A stretch of 64,000 nucleotides of DNA from contig NZ_FYEY01000001.1 of assembly GCF_900187385.1 (NCBI RefSeq), positions 7,812,001-7,876,000 on the forward strand. The letters are read 5' to 3'. This document shows positions 42,121 through 49,873 of this stretch, in pieces. Position 1 is the first letter of the stretch; each line of letters begins with the position of its first letter. This stretch comes from Streptomyces sp. 2114.4 (GTDB lineage Bacteria; Actinomycetota; Actinomycetes; Streptomycetales; Streptomycetaceae). The translations under genes and the position numbers were made by a program. The notes under the pieces were generated by a model. It did no database searches. It saw only the letters and a program-made list of their open reading frames with translations, and was not told where the DNA came from.

Positions 42121-43509
42121 TCATGCCGGCGGCCTCATGCATGGGTGGGCGGTCTCGTACGCGTACCCGGTGCGCAGCACCGCCGCTTCCTCCAGGGGCC
42201 GCCCTATCAGCTGCATGCCGATGGGCAGGCCTGCATGATCGCGGCCGACCGGCAGGCTCAGGGACGGCAGTCCGGTGATGTTCGCCGGGGCGCTGAGGCG
42301 GACATAGGCATCGGAGACGCTCTCCGTGCTGCCGTCCGGCCACGAGACGGAGGTCTGGTCGGTTTTCGTGGCGGTCATCGGCACGGTGGGCGCCGCGAGT
42401 ACATCGATCCGGTCGAACATGCTCAGCCACGCCTGGCGCATGAGGGTGCGGGAGCGCTGGGCCCGCAGGTAGTCGCCCGCCGAGACCAGCTCGCCGGCCT
42501 CCAGGAGGATCCGGACGTCCGGCGCGTACAGCTCGGGGACCGACCGCAGTGTGCGTTCGTGAGAGGCGGTCGCCTCGGGGACCATCAGACCCCACTGGGT
42601 CGCCTGAACGTAACGCGTCATCGGGATCTCGACCTCGACGAGTTCGGCCCCCATGTCCGCCAGCTGTGTGTGGGCCTCGCGCACGGCGGCTTCGACTTCG
42701 GGGGCCACACGGTCGAAGTAGTAGTTGACCGGTATGCCGACGCGCAGGCCCGTCAGGTCACCGTCCCCCGGGGGCAGCGGGTAGGCGGTCGGCGCCGTGC
42801 GGAGGCTCGCCGGATCCTGAGGGACAGGGCCCACCAGCGCGGACAGTACGAGAGCCGCGTCCTGCACGGTGCGGGTGAGGGGGCCGACGTGGTCCAGCGA
42901 CCAGGACAGGGCGACCACGCCGTGCCGGGGGACGAGGCCGTAGGTCGGTTTGAGGCCGACCAGCCCGTTCAGAGCCGCAGGCACGCGGATCGAACCGCCG
43001 GTGTCCGTCCCCAGGGCAAAGGTGGCGGTTCCCGCTGCCACGGCAACCGCCGAACCACCGCTCGACCCGCCCGCAATCCGGTCCTGGTCCCAGGCATTGC
43101 GCGTCTGAGGCGTCGTCAGCCCGTAAGCGAATTCGTGGGTATGCGTCTTCCCGATCAGAACCCCGCCCGCCGCGGACAGGCGTCCGGCCACGGCGCTGTC
43201 CGCCTGCGCGAGGTGGTCCGCCCTGACCCGGGAGCTGGCCGTGGTCGGCACCCCGGCAGCGTCGATCATGTCCTTCAGTCCGAAGGGCATGCCGTGCAGG
43301 GGGCCGCGATATCCGTCCGCGGCGATCTCGCGCTCCGCTCGCGCGGCCGCATCGCGCGCCGTCTCGCCGGCCAGGGTGACGTAGGCCTGCAATCGTTCTT
43401 CGACGGCGTCGATCCGTCCGAGTACGGACTCGGTCAGCTCCACCGGGGAGAGGCTTCTCTCCTCCACGGCAGCGGCCGCCTCGGCAAGTGTCAGCTCAAA
43501 TGGCTCCAT
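42121..43509 (-). CDS. Amidase-signature hydrolase (AtzE/GatA-like)
   Basis: 462-aa amidase. Start MEPFELTLAEAAAAVEERSLSP at 43509. The Ser-cisSer-Lys triad is in place: K79 (GLKD), S149 (GGSSGGS) and S173 (DTGGSIR), spaced 70 and 24 residues as in the family. It overlaps the upstream small AtzG-like gene by 14 bases, so the two proteins should be made together; that small-subunit pairing recalls AtzE-AtzG and GatA-GatC complexes. The substrate is unknown. A promoter with nested inverted repeats precedes the pair. Confidence 0.88.
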   Translation of the reverse strand: MEPFELTLAEAAAAVEERSLSPVELTESVLGRIDAVEERLQAYVTLAGETARDAAARAEREIAADGYRGPLHGMPFGLKDMIDAAGVPTTASSRVRADHLAQADSAVAGRLSAAGGVLIGKTHTHEFAYGLTTPQTRNAWDQDRIAGGSSGGSAVAVAAGTATFALGTDTGGSIRVPAALNGLVGLKPTYGLVPRHGVVALSWSLDHVGPLTRTVQDAALVLSALVGPVPQDPASLRTAPTAYPLPPGDGDLTGLRVGIPVNYYFDRVAPEVEAAVREAHTQLADMGAELVEVEIPMTRYVQATQWGLMVPEATASHERTLRSVPELYAPDVRILLEAGELVSAGDYLRAQRSRTLMRQAWLSMFDRIDVLAAPTVPMTATKTDQTSVSWPDGSTESVSDAYVRLSAPANITGLPSLSLPVGRDHAGLPIGMQLIGRPLEEAAVLRTGYAYETAHPCMRPPA

Positions 43510-43705
43510 TGGCCGTTTCCCCCTCGACGATGTAGGTGGCGGCGGGCGGCGTCTCCCCGAAGTCCAGCTCGCGCAGGGTGCGGATGACGCTGTGGATGTG
43601 GTTCGCGGTCGCGGCCACATCGGTATGGCGCTCGTCCGGCAGCGGGAGTCCGGCGTGGAGCGCCCATCGGGCGACTTCGCCGGCGGTGAGTTCGACGGAT
43701 GTCAT
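43496..43705 (-). CDS. AtzG-like (DUF4089) amidase partner
   Basis: 69-aa helical protein starting MTSVELTAGEVARWALHAGLPLPDERHTDVAATANHIHSVIRTLRELDFGETPPAATY. This is the DUF4089/AtzG pattern (GLPLPxER...VAxxLxxxxxxxxxLxxxDFGExxPA), structurally like GatC. Such partners stabilise AtzE-type amidases. The gene overlaps the amidase start by 14 bases. It is first in the operon behind the promoter at 43806-43834. Confidence 0.8.
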   Translation of the reverse strand: MTSVELTAGEVARWALHAGLPLPDERHTDVAATANHIHSVIRTLRELDFGETPPAATYIVEGETANGAI

Positions 43706-43761
43706 GGCAGGTCCTCGGCGCGTGGGTGTGGTGTGTGCGGTCGGTCGGTGCGGTGGTGAAG

Positions 43762-43834
43762 CTGCGTCACAAAGGAGGCTAACGCAATCCCTTTGCGTTA
43801 GCCTCAGGGTACGGGGTGACGCAGGTTAAAGCAA
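43762..43834 (-). promoter_or_regulatory. Promoter with nested inverted repeats before the AtzG-like/amidase operon
   Basis: On the minus strand, TTGCTT (43829-43834) and TACCCT (43806-43811) are 17 bases apart, a good sigma-70-type promoter. Immediately downstream is a perfect 13-bp inverted repeat (GAGGCTAACGCAA at 43775-43787, complement 43793-43805, loop 5). An outer 9-bp inverted repeat CTGCGTCAC (43762-43770) pairs with 43816-43824 inside the promoter spacer. This looks like a repressor operator, or a hairpin leader; it could also terminate the sbnA operon. Confidence 0.6.
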
Positions 43835-43980
43835 ACACATAGCTTTTGCGTCGATGTTGAACGGCCGACCGACCGAACGGCCGCGCCGCAGGACGGGGCG
43901 ATCCGGTCGGCCGGGCTGCACCGGCCGACCGGATCCGTGCCGGCTACCGCGGCCGGCTTCCTGCGTACACGGGCCCGGAT

Positions 43981-45054
43981 CTAGATGTCGCCCGCCTGCT
44001 CCTTGCGCTGAGGGCGCGGATACGGGTCCTCAGCGCGCCTCGGCGGTGCGGGGCGGATCTCCCGGGACTCGGCCGGGGCGGCTTCGCCGGAGGCGCCGTC
44101 GGAGCCGAGCATGTCCTCGCCGTACAGGTCCTGTACCCAGTTGGCCTGGTAGATGGTGTCGAGGTAGCGCTCGCCGAGGTCCGGGGCGATGGCCACCGCG
44201 GTGAGCCCGCGCGTGTCGTGCCGGGACAGCCAGTCCATCGCGCCGCTGACGACCGTGCCGGTCGAGCCGCCGAACAGGAAGCCGTGCCGGGCGAGCTGGT
44301 GGCAGGCGCGGACGGTGTCCGCCTCCGTCACGCGTACCGCCTCGTCCACGAAGGACTCGTCGAGCAGCGGGGGAGGGACGCTCATGCCCAGGCCGGGGAT
44401 CATACGGCGTCCCGGTGCACCGCCGAAGGTCACCGAACCGACGCTGTCCACCGCGACGATCTGCACCGGCCGGTGCCACTGCCGGAAATAGCGTGCACAG
44501 CCCATCAGGGTTCCGGTCGTGCCCGCCCCGATGAACAGCACGTCCAGATGCGGGAACCAGCGGGCGATCGCCGGTGCCGTCGTGCGGTAGTGCGCCTGCC
44601 AGTTACCCGGATTGGTGTACTGGCTGAGCCACACCCAGCGGTCGTCGGAGGCGCACAGATCACGGACGTAGTCGAGCCGTGCGCCGAGGAAGCCGTTGCC
44701 GGACTCGTCGGCGGCGATGACGTGCACCTGGCTGCCCAAGGCCTCCATCATCAGCCTGGTCGACAGGTTGCAGCGGGAGTCCGTCACGCACAGGAACCGG
44801 TAGCCCTTGCTCGCCGCGATCATGCTCAGTGCCACGCCGAGGTTGCCGGACGAGGACTCGACCAGGACCGAGTCGGGAGTCAGGGCGCCCTCCCGCTCGG
44901 CCGCCTCCACCATCTCGGTCGCGGCCTTCAGCTTGATCGAGCCGGCGAAGTTGAGGCCCTCGCACTTGAGGAACAGGGACTGCCCGAAGATCGCCTGGAG
45001 GTCGACGTAGAGTTCTTCCTCGTTGAAGGCGTAGGGAACAGAGATGACTGGCAT
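43981..45054 (-). CDS. sbnA: SbnA-like N-(2-amino-2-carboxyethyl)-L-glutamate synthase
   Basis: 357-aa PLP enzyme of the cysteine-synthase fold. SbnA joins O-phosphoserine and glutamate to form ACEGA, the first step to L-2,3-diaminopropionate. Family-specific features: LFLKCEGLNFAGSIKLKAATEMVEAAE (PLP Lys in GSIK), VESSSGNLGVALSMIAASKGY, SQYTNPGNWQAHYRTTAPAI, FIGAGTTGTLMG and FLFGGSTGTVVSGA. The start at 45054 has GGAGGG 8 bases upstream. The last 40 residues are a charged Pro/Arg tail not usual in the family. It is last in the operon, 81 bases after sbnB, and pairs functionally with it. Confidence 0.9.
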   Translation of the reverse strand: MPVISVPYAFNEEELYVDLQAIFGQSLFLKCEGLNFAGSIKLKAATEMVEAAEREGALTPDSVLVESSSGNLGVALSMIAASKGYRFLCVTDSRCNLSTRLMMEALGSQVHVIAADESGNGFLGARLDYVRDLCASDDRWVWLSQYTNPGNWQAHYRTTAPAIARWFPHLDVLFIGAGTTGTLMGCARYFRQWHRPVQIVAVDSVGSVTFGGAPGRRMIPGLGMSVPPPLLDESFVDEAVRVTEADTVRACHQLARHGFLFGGSTGTVVSGAMDWLSRHDTRGLTAVAIAPDLGERYLDTIYQANWVQDLYGEDMLGSDGASGEAAPAESREIRPAPPRRAEDPYPRPQRKEQAGDI

Positions 45055-45135
45055 GATGGGTCCCTCCTCTGGAGGCAGAGCACCTTCGGATTTCCATCCG
45101 ACTAGGGCGGACTCCTCATTGCGCCGGTGCCGGTC

Positions 45136-46209
45136 TCATCCATACCGGCGCAGTTCATGGAAGAAGTTGTCGACGACCTGCAGTTGGCCGGAGCGGACCA
45201 CCTCGTCGTAGACGTACTTGCCGACCGCGAGATCGAGCACGCCGAGGCCGAACGGTGAGAAGACCGCGGGCCGGTCCGCCGGCACCGTCACCCGCCCGTT
45301 CATGACGTCGTCCAACGTGCCGTGCAGGAAGTCCCGGTTGCCCGTGAGCTGTTCGGCCAGGTGCGGGGAGGTGTCGGCGGTGAGACAGTGCTCGACGTCG
45401 TCGACGATGTTGGTCGAGGCCAGCAGGATCTGCGGTGCGAGGTCGCGCAGCGACACGTGCAGGACCACCGGGTGGTGGGCGAACCACGAGGGGTCGTGGA
45501 CGTGCGGCCGGCCGGCGACGGTGGCGAAGACCACCAGATCGCTGAGGCGGATCAGTTCCTCGGCGCTGTGGTGCACGGTGATCCGGCCGGCGGTGCCGGT
45601 CTGCTCCAGGTACAGGCGGAAGCCGGCGGCGCTGTCGGCGGACAGGTCGTGCACGCCGATCTCGTCGAACGACCAGCCGGTGCCTTCCAGGAACGTATGG
45701 ATGTAGCGGGCGATCAGGCCCGTCCCGAAGAACCCGACGCGCACCGGGCGCGGGCGGCCGCGGCTGAGCCAGTCGGCCGCCGAAGCCGCCGACGCGGCGG
45801 TTCTGGTGGCGCTGATGATCGAGCTCTCGAGGCAGGCGAACGGGTAGCCGGTGGCGGGGTCGTTGAGGATCAGCACGGCGGAGGCCCTGGGAATGTCGGA
45901 CGCCACGTTCTCCGGGAAGCTGGAGATCCACTTCAGCCCGTCCACCTGCGCCTCTCCGCCGATCGAGGCGGGCAGCGCGATCATCCGCGAGGACCGGCGG
46001 TCGGGGAACCGGAGGAAGCAGGACGGAGGGTTCACCGAGGCACCGGCGCCGTGGAGCCGGTAGGTGTCCTCGACCACCTCCACGAGGTGCTTCTCCCGTC
46101 CTTGCAGGGCGGTCTGGACCTGCGCTCCTGAGATCACGGCGAACGGGGGCACGGTGAGCGGCGGTTTCGTCATGGCGGACTCCGTTGCACTGGAGCGGTT
46201 GGTGTTCAC
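45136..46209 (-). CDS. sbnB: SbnB-like N-(2-amino-2-carboxyethyl)-L-glutamate dehydrogenase
   Basis: 357-aa NAD-dependent enzyme of the ornithine-cyclodeaminase fold. It oxidatively cleaves ACEGA to L-2,3-diaminopropionate and 2-oxoglutarate. Signatures: NPPSCFLRFPDRRSSRMIALPA, GLKWISSFPENVASDIPRASAVLILND, Rossmann motif VGFFGTGLIARYI, and LRDLAPQILLASTNIVDDVEHC. GTG 46209 overlaps the NRPS stop by 4 bases (GTGA) with GAGGTG upstream; ATG 46173 with a good GGAG site is the alternative. The 2-oxoglutarate released is also the cosubstrate of the dioxygenase domain encoded next door. Confidence 0.9.
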   Translation of the reverse strand: MNTNRSSATESAMTKPPLTVPPFAVISGAQVQTALQGREKHLVEVVEDTYRLHGAGASVNPPSCFLRFPDRRSSRMIALPASIGGEAQVDGLKWISSFPENVASDIPRASAVLILNDPATGYPFACLESSIISATRTAASAASAADWLSRGRPRPVRVGFFGTGLIARYIHTFLEGTGWSFDEIGVHDLSADSAAGFRLYLEQTGTAGRITVHHSAEELIRLSDLVVFATVAGRPHVHDPSWFAHHPVVLHVSLRDLAPQILLASTNIVDDVEHCLTADTSPHLAEQLTGNRDFLHGTLDDVMNGRVTVPADRPAVFSPFGLGVLDLAVGKYVYDEVVRSGQLQVVDNFFHELRRYG

Positions 46210-49200
46210 GAGGTGGTCACCTCGACGGTCGGTGAGCAGTCGGCCAGGCGCAGCGGATCGGCCATCGCCACCACCACCTCGCGCGGCCCCTCGAAGGGCT
46301 CCCTGCTGTGCGCGGTACGGACGTTGTCGACGAGGAGCAGGTCACCGGCCTGCCAGGGCCGGCGCACGGTGTGCGCCTCGTAGACCTTGTTGAGCAGTTG
46401 CACGGTGTCCTCGGTGAGGGGGGCGCCGTCGCCGTAGCGGGTGTTGAACGGCAGCCCGTCGGCGCCGTACTCGTCGATCAGGTACTCGCGGACCTCGGGG
46501 GCCATCGTCCACTCGTTGAGGAACGCGATCTGGTTGAACCAGCAGCGTCGGCCGCTGACCGGGTGGCGCACCACGGCGCTGCGGCGCTGTCGTGTGCGAA
46601 GCCCGCCGTCGGGCTGCCACTCGTACTCGATCGCGTGGGCGCGGCAGTAACTCTCGATGGCGCTCCGGTCATCGGTGCCGAACGCCTCCGGCAAGGAGGC
46701 ACCGATCTCGTCGTGATAGCTGCGGGTGAGCAGCCAGCCCTCCCGCTCGAACCGCTCGGTCAGCTCGGGCGGCAGCGCGTCGAGCACCGCGGTGGAGTCC
46801 GCGACCCCGGTCGCCCCGCCCTCGGTGGGTGCGCCGAGGCAGGCGAAGAGCATCAGGCCGGGGAATTCCAGCGTGTAGCTCAACTCGTGGTGCATGCACA
46901 TCGGCTGGTTCGGCGGCCACTTCGAGGAGGAGTAGACGCCTTCGGAGTAGGTCTGCCGGGGGGCGAAGGATTCCCGCTCCGTCACCGGAGCGAGGCCCAG
47001 CCGCTGGACGAGCGCGCCGACCTCGGCCGGGTGCTGAAGCTCCAGGCCGCGGACGAGGACCGCACCGTGTTCGAGGACCGCGGCACGCACCGCGTCCCGG
47101 TGCTCGGCCGCCCAGCTCGCCGCGTCGGCAGCGGTGTCGAGCCGCAGCATCGGAGTCCGGCCGGGTACCGACTCCAGGTCCGGCAGGGAGGTCGGGAGTG
47201 AGGATGCCATCGTGGTGTCCTTTCGCTCTGCGCCGGCGGGCAGCCGGCCGGTGTCCGGGACGGTGGTGCGGCCCGGCACCGTGTCGTGGTCCTGCAGCGT
47301 GGTGCGGCCCTGGGCCGTGTTGCCCCGCCCGGTCTCCGCCGGCGCCCGCGGCGGCGCGGAGCCGGCCGTGGCACGGCTCTCGACCAGCCGGGCCAGGTCG
47401 GCGAGGACCGGGTGCCGCAGGAGGTCCTTGGGCGAGACCACGCGATCCAGGGTGATCGCGACGCGTACGGCCGACAGTGAGGTGCCGCCGAGGTCGAAGA
47501 AGTTGTCCCGGCCTCCGATCCGGTTCTCCGGGATGCCCAGCGCCTTGGCCCAGGCGGCGGCAAGCCGCTCTTCGACCGGTGTGGCGGGCGGGTGACGGCC
47601 GTCCCGGGTCCCGCTTTCCTCGGTGGTGCCGCCGTCCTCCTCGGTGCCGCCCTCCTCGGCGAGGGCGGACAGCGCCTTCTGGTCGGTCTTTCCGTTGGCC
47701 GTCAGCGGAAGGCTCTCGCGCCAGTGGAAGGCTGACGGAACCATGTACGAGGGCAGGGACCGGCTCAGCTGCTCCTGCAGTGCGGCCGCGTCCAGCGGGC
47801 ACGGACCGGAGTAGAAGGCCACCAGCCGCTGAGCCGGGCCGCCCCGTGGCGCGACCACGACGGCACCGTCGCGGATCCCGGGCACCCCGAGCAGGGCGTT
47901 CTCGATCTCACCCAGCTCGATCCGGAAGCCGCGGATCTTGACCTGGGCGTCCTGGCGGCCGAGGAACTCCAGCTTTCCCTCCGGCGACCACCGCCCGTAG
48001 TCGCCGGACCGGTAGAGCCGCCTGCCCGCGCGGTGCGGATCCGCGGGGAACGCCCGCCGGGTGCGCTCGGGATCGTTGACGTACCCGCGGCCGACGCAGA
48101 CTCCGGAGAAGACGATCTCACCGGGGGCGCCGAGCGGCACCGGCGACAGGTACGCGTCGACGAGGTAGACGTGCACATTGTTGACGGGGTGGCCGAGCGG
48201 GATCCGCTCACCGTCCGGCACCCGGTCCATGACCTCGTGATTGGTGTCGTCGCAGGTCTCGGTCAGACCGTAGGCATTGACCAGACCGATCCGGGGCGCG
48301 GCCGCGAACCAGCGCTGGACGAGCTCCTTCTTCAGGGCCTCGCCGGTCACTGACACGCACCGCAAGGAGCGGAGTTCACGGGGGTGCTCTTCCAGGAAGG
48401 ACAGGACGACATCAAGGTAGGACGGCACCACCTGAAGCACATGGACCCCGCCGCCCACGATCGTGTCGAGGAACCGCCGCACGTCCAGGACGGCCTCCTG
48501 CTCGACCAGCAGGGTCCGCCCGCCGGCCAGCAGCGCACAGAGCAGCTGCCACAGGGAGATGTCGAAGCACTGCGGCGCGGTCTGGGCGACGACCTGTCCC
48601 TCGGCGATCCCCAAGTCGTCGATCTTGGCGTACAGGTGGTTGAGCATCCCCTCGTGCTCACACATCGCGCCCTTGGGCTCGCCGGTGGAACCGGAGGTGA
48701 AGATGACGTAGGCGAGGTCGTCCGGGGCCACCGGGACGCCGGGGTCACTGTCGTCGCCGCTCTCCTCGCACGCCGCGTCGATGAAGAGCCGCTGGATCCC
48801 GGGCAGCGACTCAAGGGCCCGGTCGAGGGGAGCGGTGCTGCCGGGTTCGGTCAGCACCAGCCCGCACGAGGCACGGGAGAGCATGGTGGCCATGCGGTCG
48901 GCGGGGAAGTGCGGCTCGATGGGCAGGTACGCGCCTCCGGCCTTGAAGACCGCGAGGACGGCGGTCAGCCAGTCCAGGTTGCGTTCGGTCACCACCGCGA
49001 CCACGTCTTCCCGGCGCAGTCCTCGCGCCAGCAACGTGTGGGCCACCCGGTTGGCACGGGTGTTGAGCTCCTGGTAGGTGCATTGGCGGCCGGCGTGCAC
49101 GGCCGCGACGGTGTCCGGATGCGCCCGCACCCGCCGCTCGAACAGCTCGTGGAACCGGTGGTCCGGCAGCGCCCGCCGCGGCCCGGCGAGCCCTTCGAGC

Positions 49201-49868
49201 TGGAGGTGCAGTTCCTCGGCGGACAGCAGACTCTGCCGCCCGTGCGCCGCGTCCGGATCGGCGACGATCAGCGCGAGCGCGGTGAGGTGGTACCCGGCGA
49301 TCCTGGCGGCACACGCCTCGTCGAGCACATCGGTCCGGTAGTGCAGCCGCAGCAGGTGCCGGCCGTTCCGGCACACCACCGCGACCCGCAGCACGGCGGA
49401 TTCGGCCGTTCCGTCGCCACCGGTCGGATCGAAGACCGTCTCGGGCGACGGAACGGACCGGTCCGGCGTTCCCCCGGGGCCGTCGGCCCGATCGCCCTCG
49501 CGCGCCGGCAGCTGGGATGCGACCCGATGCGTGTCGCGCACCAGCGTCCGCCACGACGTGGCCGCGGTCGACAGCCGGCAGGGCGACGGAGCGCCGCCCG
49601 CCACGGCGACATAGCCGGTCGCGACCGTCCGCTCACCGGACAGCGCGCCCAGGACCTTGGCATGCGCGGCCAACAGCACCGAGTGCGGTGTGACGCCCCA
49701 CTCCTGGGCCAACCGTTCCAGCGCCGGCAGCAGGTACTCGGGTATCACCGACTCGTGTGCCGCGGTGCCCAAAACCGGGGTGCGGGTCCACCGCGGGACC
49801 GTGGCGAACCCGCCGGCGGCGGGCTCATCGCGCCGGAAATCCACGTCGTTCGTCAGCGGCGTTGCCAT
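46206..49868 (-). CDS. NRPS: degenerate C-like - adenylation - carrier - SyrP-like Fe/2-oxoglutarate dioxygenase fusion
   Basis: 1220 aa; ATG 49868 has GGAGGT 7 bases upstream, 5 bases after the previous stop. Residues about 40-225 look like a shortened condensation-domain remnant without HHxxxDG. Residues about 235-735 are an adenylation domain (FTSGSTGEPKG 390-400, NAYGLTET, LYRSGDYGRW, NGKTDQK). My reading of the specificity residues is D436 I437 W440 Q479 S506 T508 A532 D540 D541 K727; the two Asp at the pocket base suit an amine side chain. The carrier Ser is S797 (LGGTSL). Residues about 888-1220 are a TauD/SyrP-type oxygenase with H993-x-E995 and H1187. SyrP hydroxylates a carrier-bound amino acid, so in-cis hydroxylation of the loaded residue is likely. 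Confidence 0.88.
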   Translation of the reverse strand: MATPLTNDVDFRRDEPAAGGFATVPRWTRTPVLGTAAHESVIPEYLLPALERLAQEWGVTPHSVLLAAHAKVLGALSGERTVATGYVAVAGGAPSPCRLSTAATSWRTLVRDTHRVASQLPAREGDRADGPGGTPDRSVPSPETVFDPTGGDGTAESAVLRVAVVCRNGRHLLRLHYRTDVLDEACAARIAGYHLTALALIVADPDAAHGRQSLLSAEELHLQLEGLAGPRRALPDHRFHELFERRVRAHPDTVAAVHAGRQCTYQELNTRANRVAHTLLARGLRREDVVAVVTERNLDWLTAVLAVFKAGGAYLPIEPHFPADRMATMLSRASCGLVLTEPGSTAPLDRALESLPGIQRLFIDAACEESGDDSDPGVPVAPDDLAYVIFTSGSTGEPKGAMCEHEGMLNHLYAKIDDLGIAEGQVVAQTAPQCFDISLWQLLCALLAGGRTLLVEQEAVLDVRRFLDTIVGGGVHVLQVVPSYLDVVLSFLEEHPRELRSLRCVSVTGEALKKELVQRWFAAAPRIGLVNAYGLTETCDDTNHEVMDRVPDGERIPLGHPVNNVHVYLVDAYLSPVPLGAPGEIVFSGVCVGRGYVNDPERTRRAFPADPHRAGRRLYRSGDYGRWSPEGKLEFLGRQDAQVKIRGFRIELGEIENALLGVPGIRDGAVVVAPRGGPAQRLVAFYSGPCPLDAAALQEQLSRSLPSYMVPSAFHWRESLPLTANGKTDQKALSALAEEGGTEEDGGTTEESGTRDGRHPPATPVEERLAAAWAKALGIPENRIGGRDNFFDLGGTSLSAVRVAITLDRVVSPKDLLRHPVLADLARLVESRATAGSAPPRAPAETGRGNTAQGRTTLQDHDTVPGRTTVPDTGRLPAGAERKDTTMASSLPTSLPDLESVPGRTPMLRLDTAADAASWAAEHRDAVRAAVLEHGAVLVRGLELQHPAEVGALVQRLGLAPVTERESFAPRQTYSEGVYSSSKWPPNQPMCMHHELSYTLEFPGLMLFACLGAPTEGGATGVADSTAVLDALPPELTERFEREGWLLTRSYHDEIGASLPEAFGTDDRSAIESYCRAHAIEYEWQPDGGLRTRQRRSAVVRHPVSGRRCWFNQIAFLNEWTMAPEVREYLIDEYGADGLPFNTRYGDGAPLTEDTVQLLNKVYEAHTVRRPWQAGDLLLVDNVRTAHSREPFEGPREVVVAMADPLRLADCSPTVEVTTS

Positions 49869-49873
49869 CGGAG

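Noticed and set aside
41440..43587. 715-aa plus-strand frame
   Set aside because: Antisense to the amidase and muconolactone-isomerase-like genes, Arg/Gly-rich, no domain.
41712..43705. Aromatic or triazine catabolic operon
   Set aside because: One isomerase-like gene and one AtzE/AtzG-like pair are not enough; no ring-cleavage or atz/trz partner genes are nearby.
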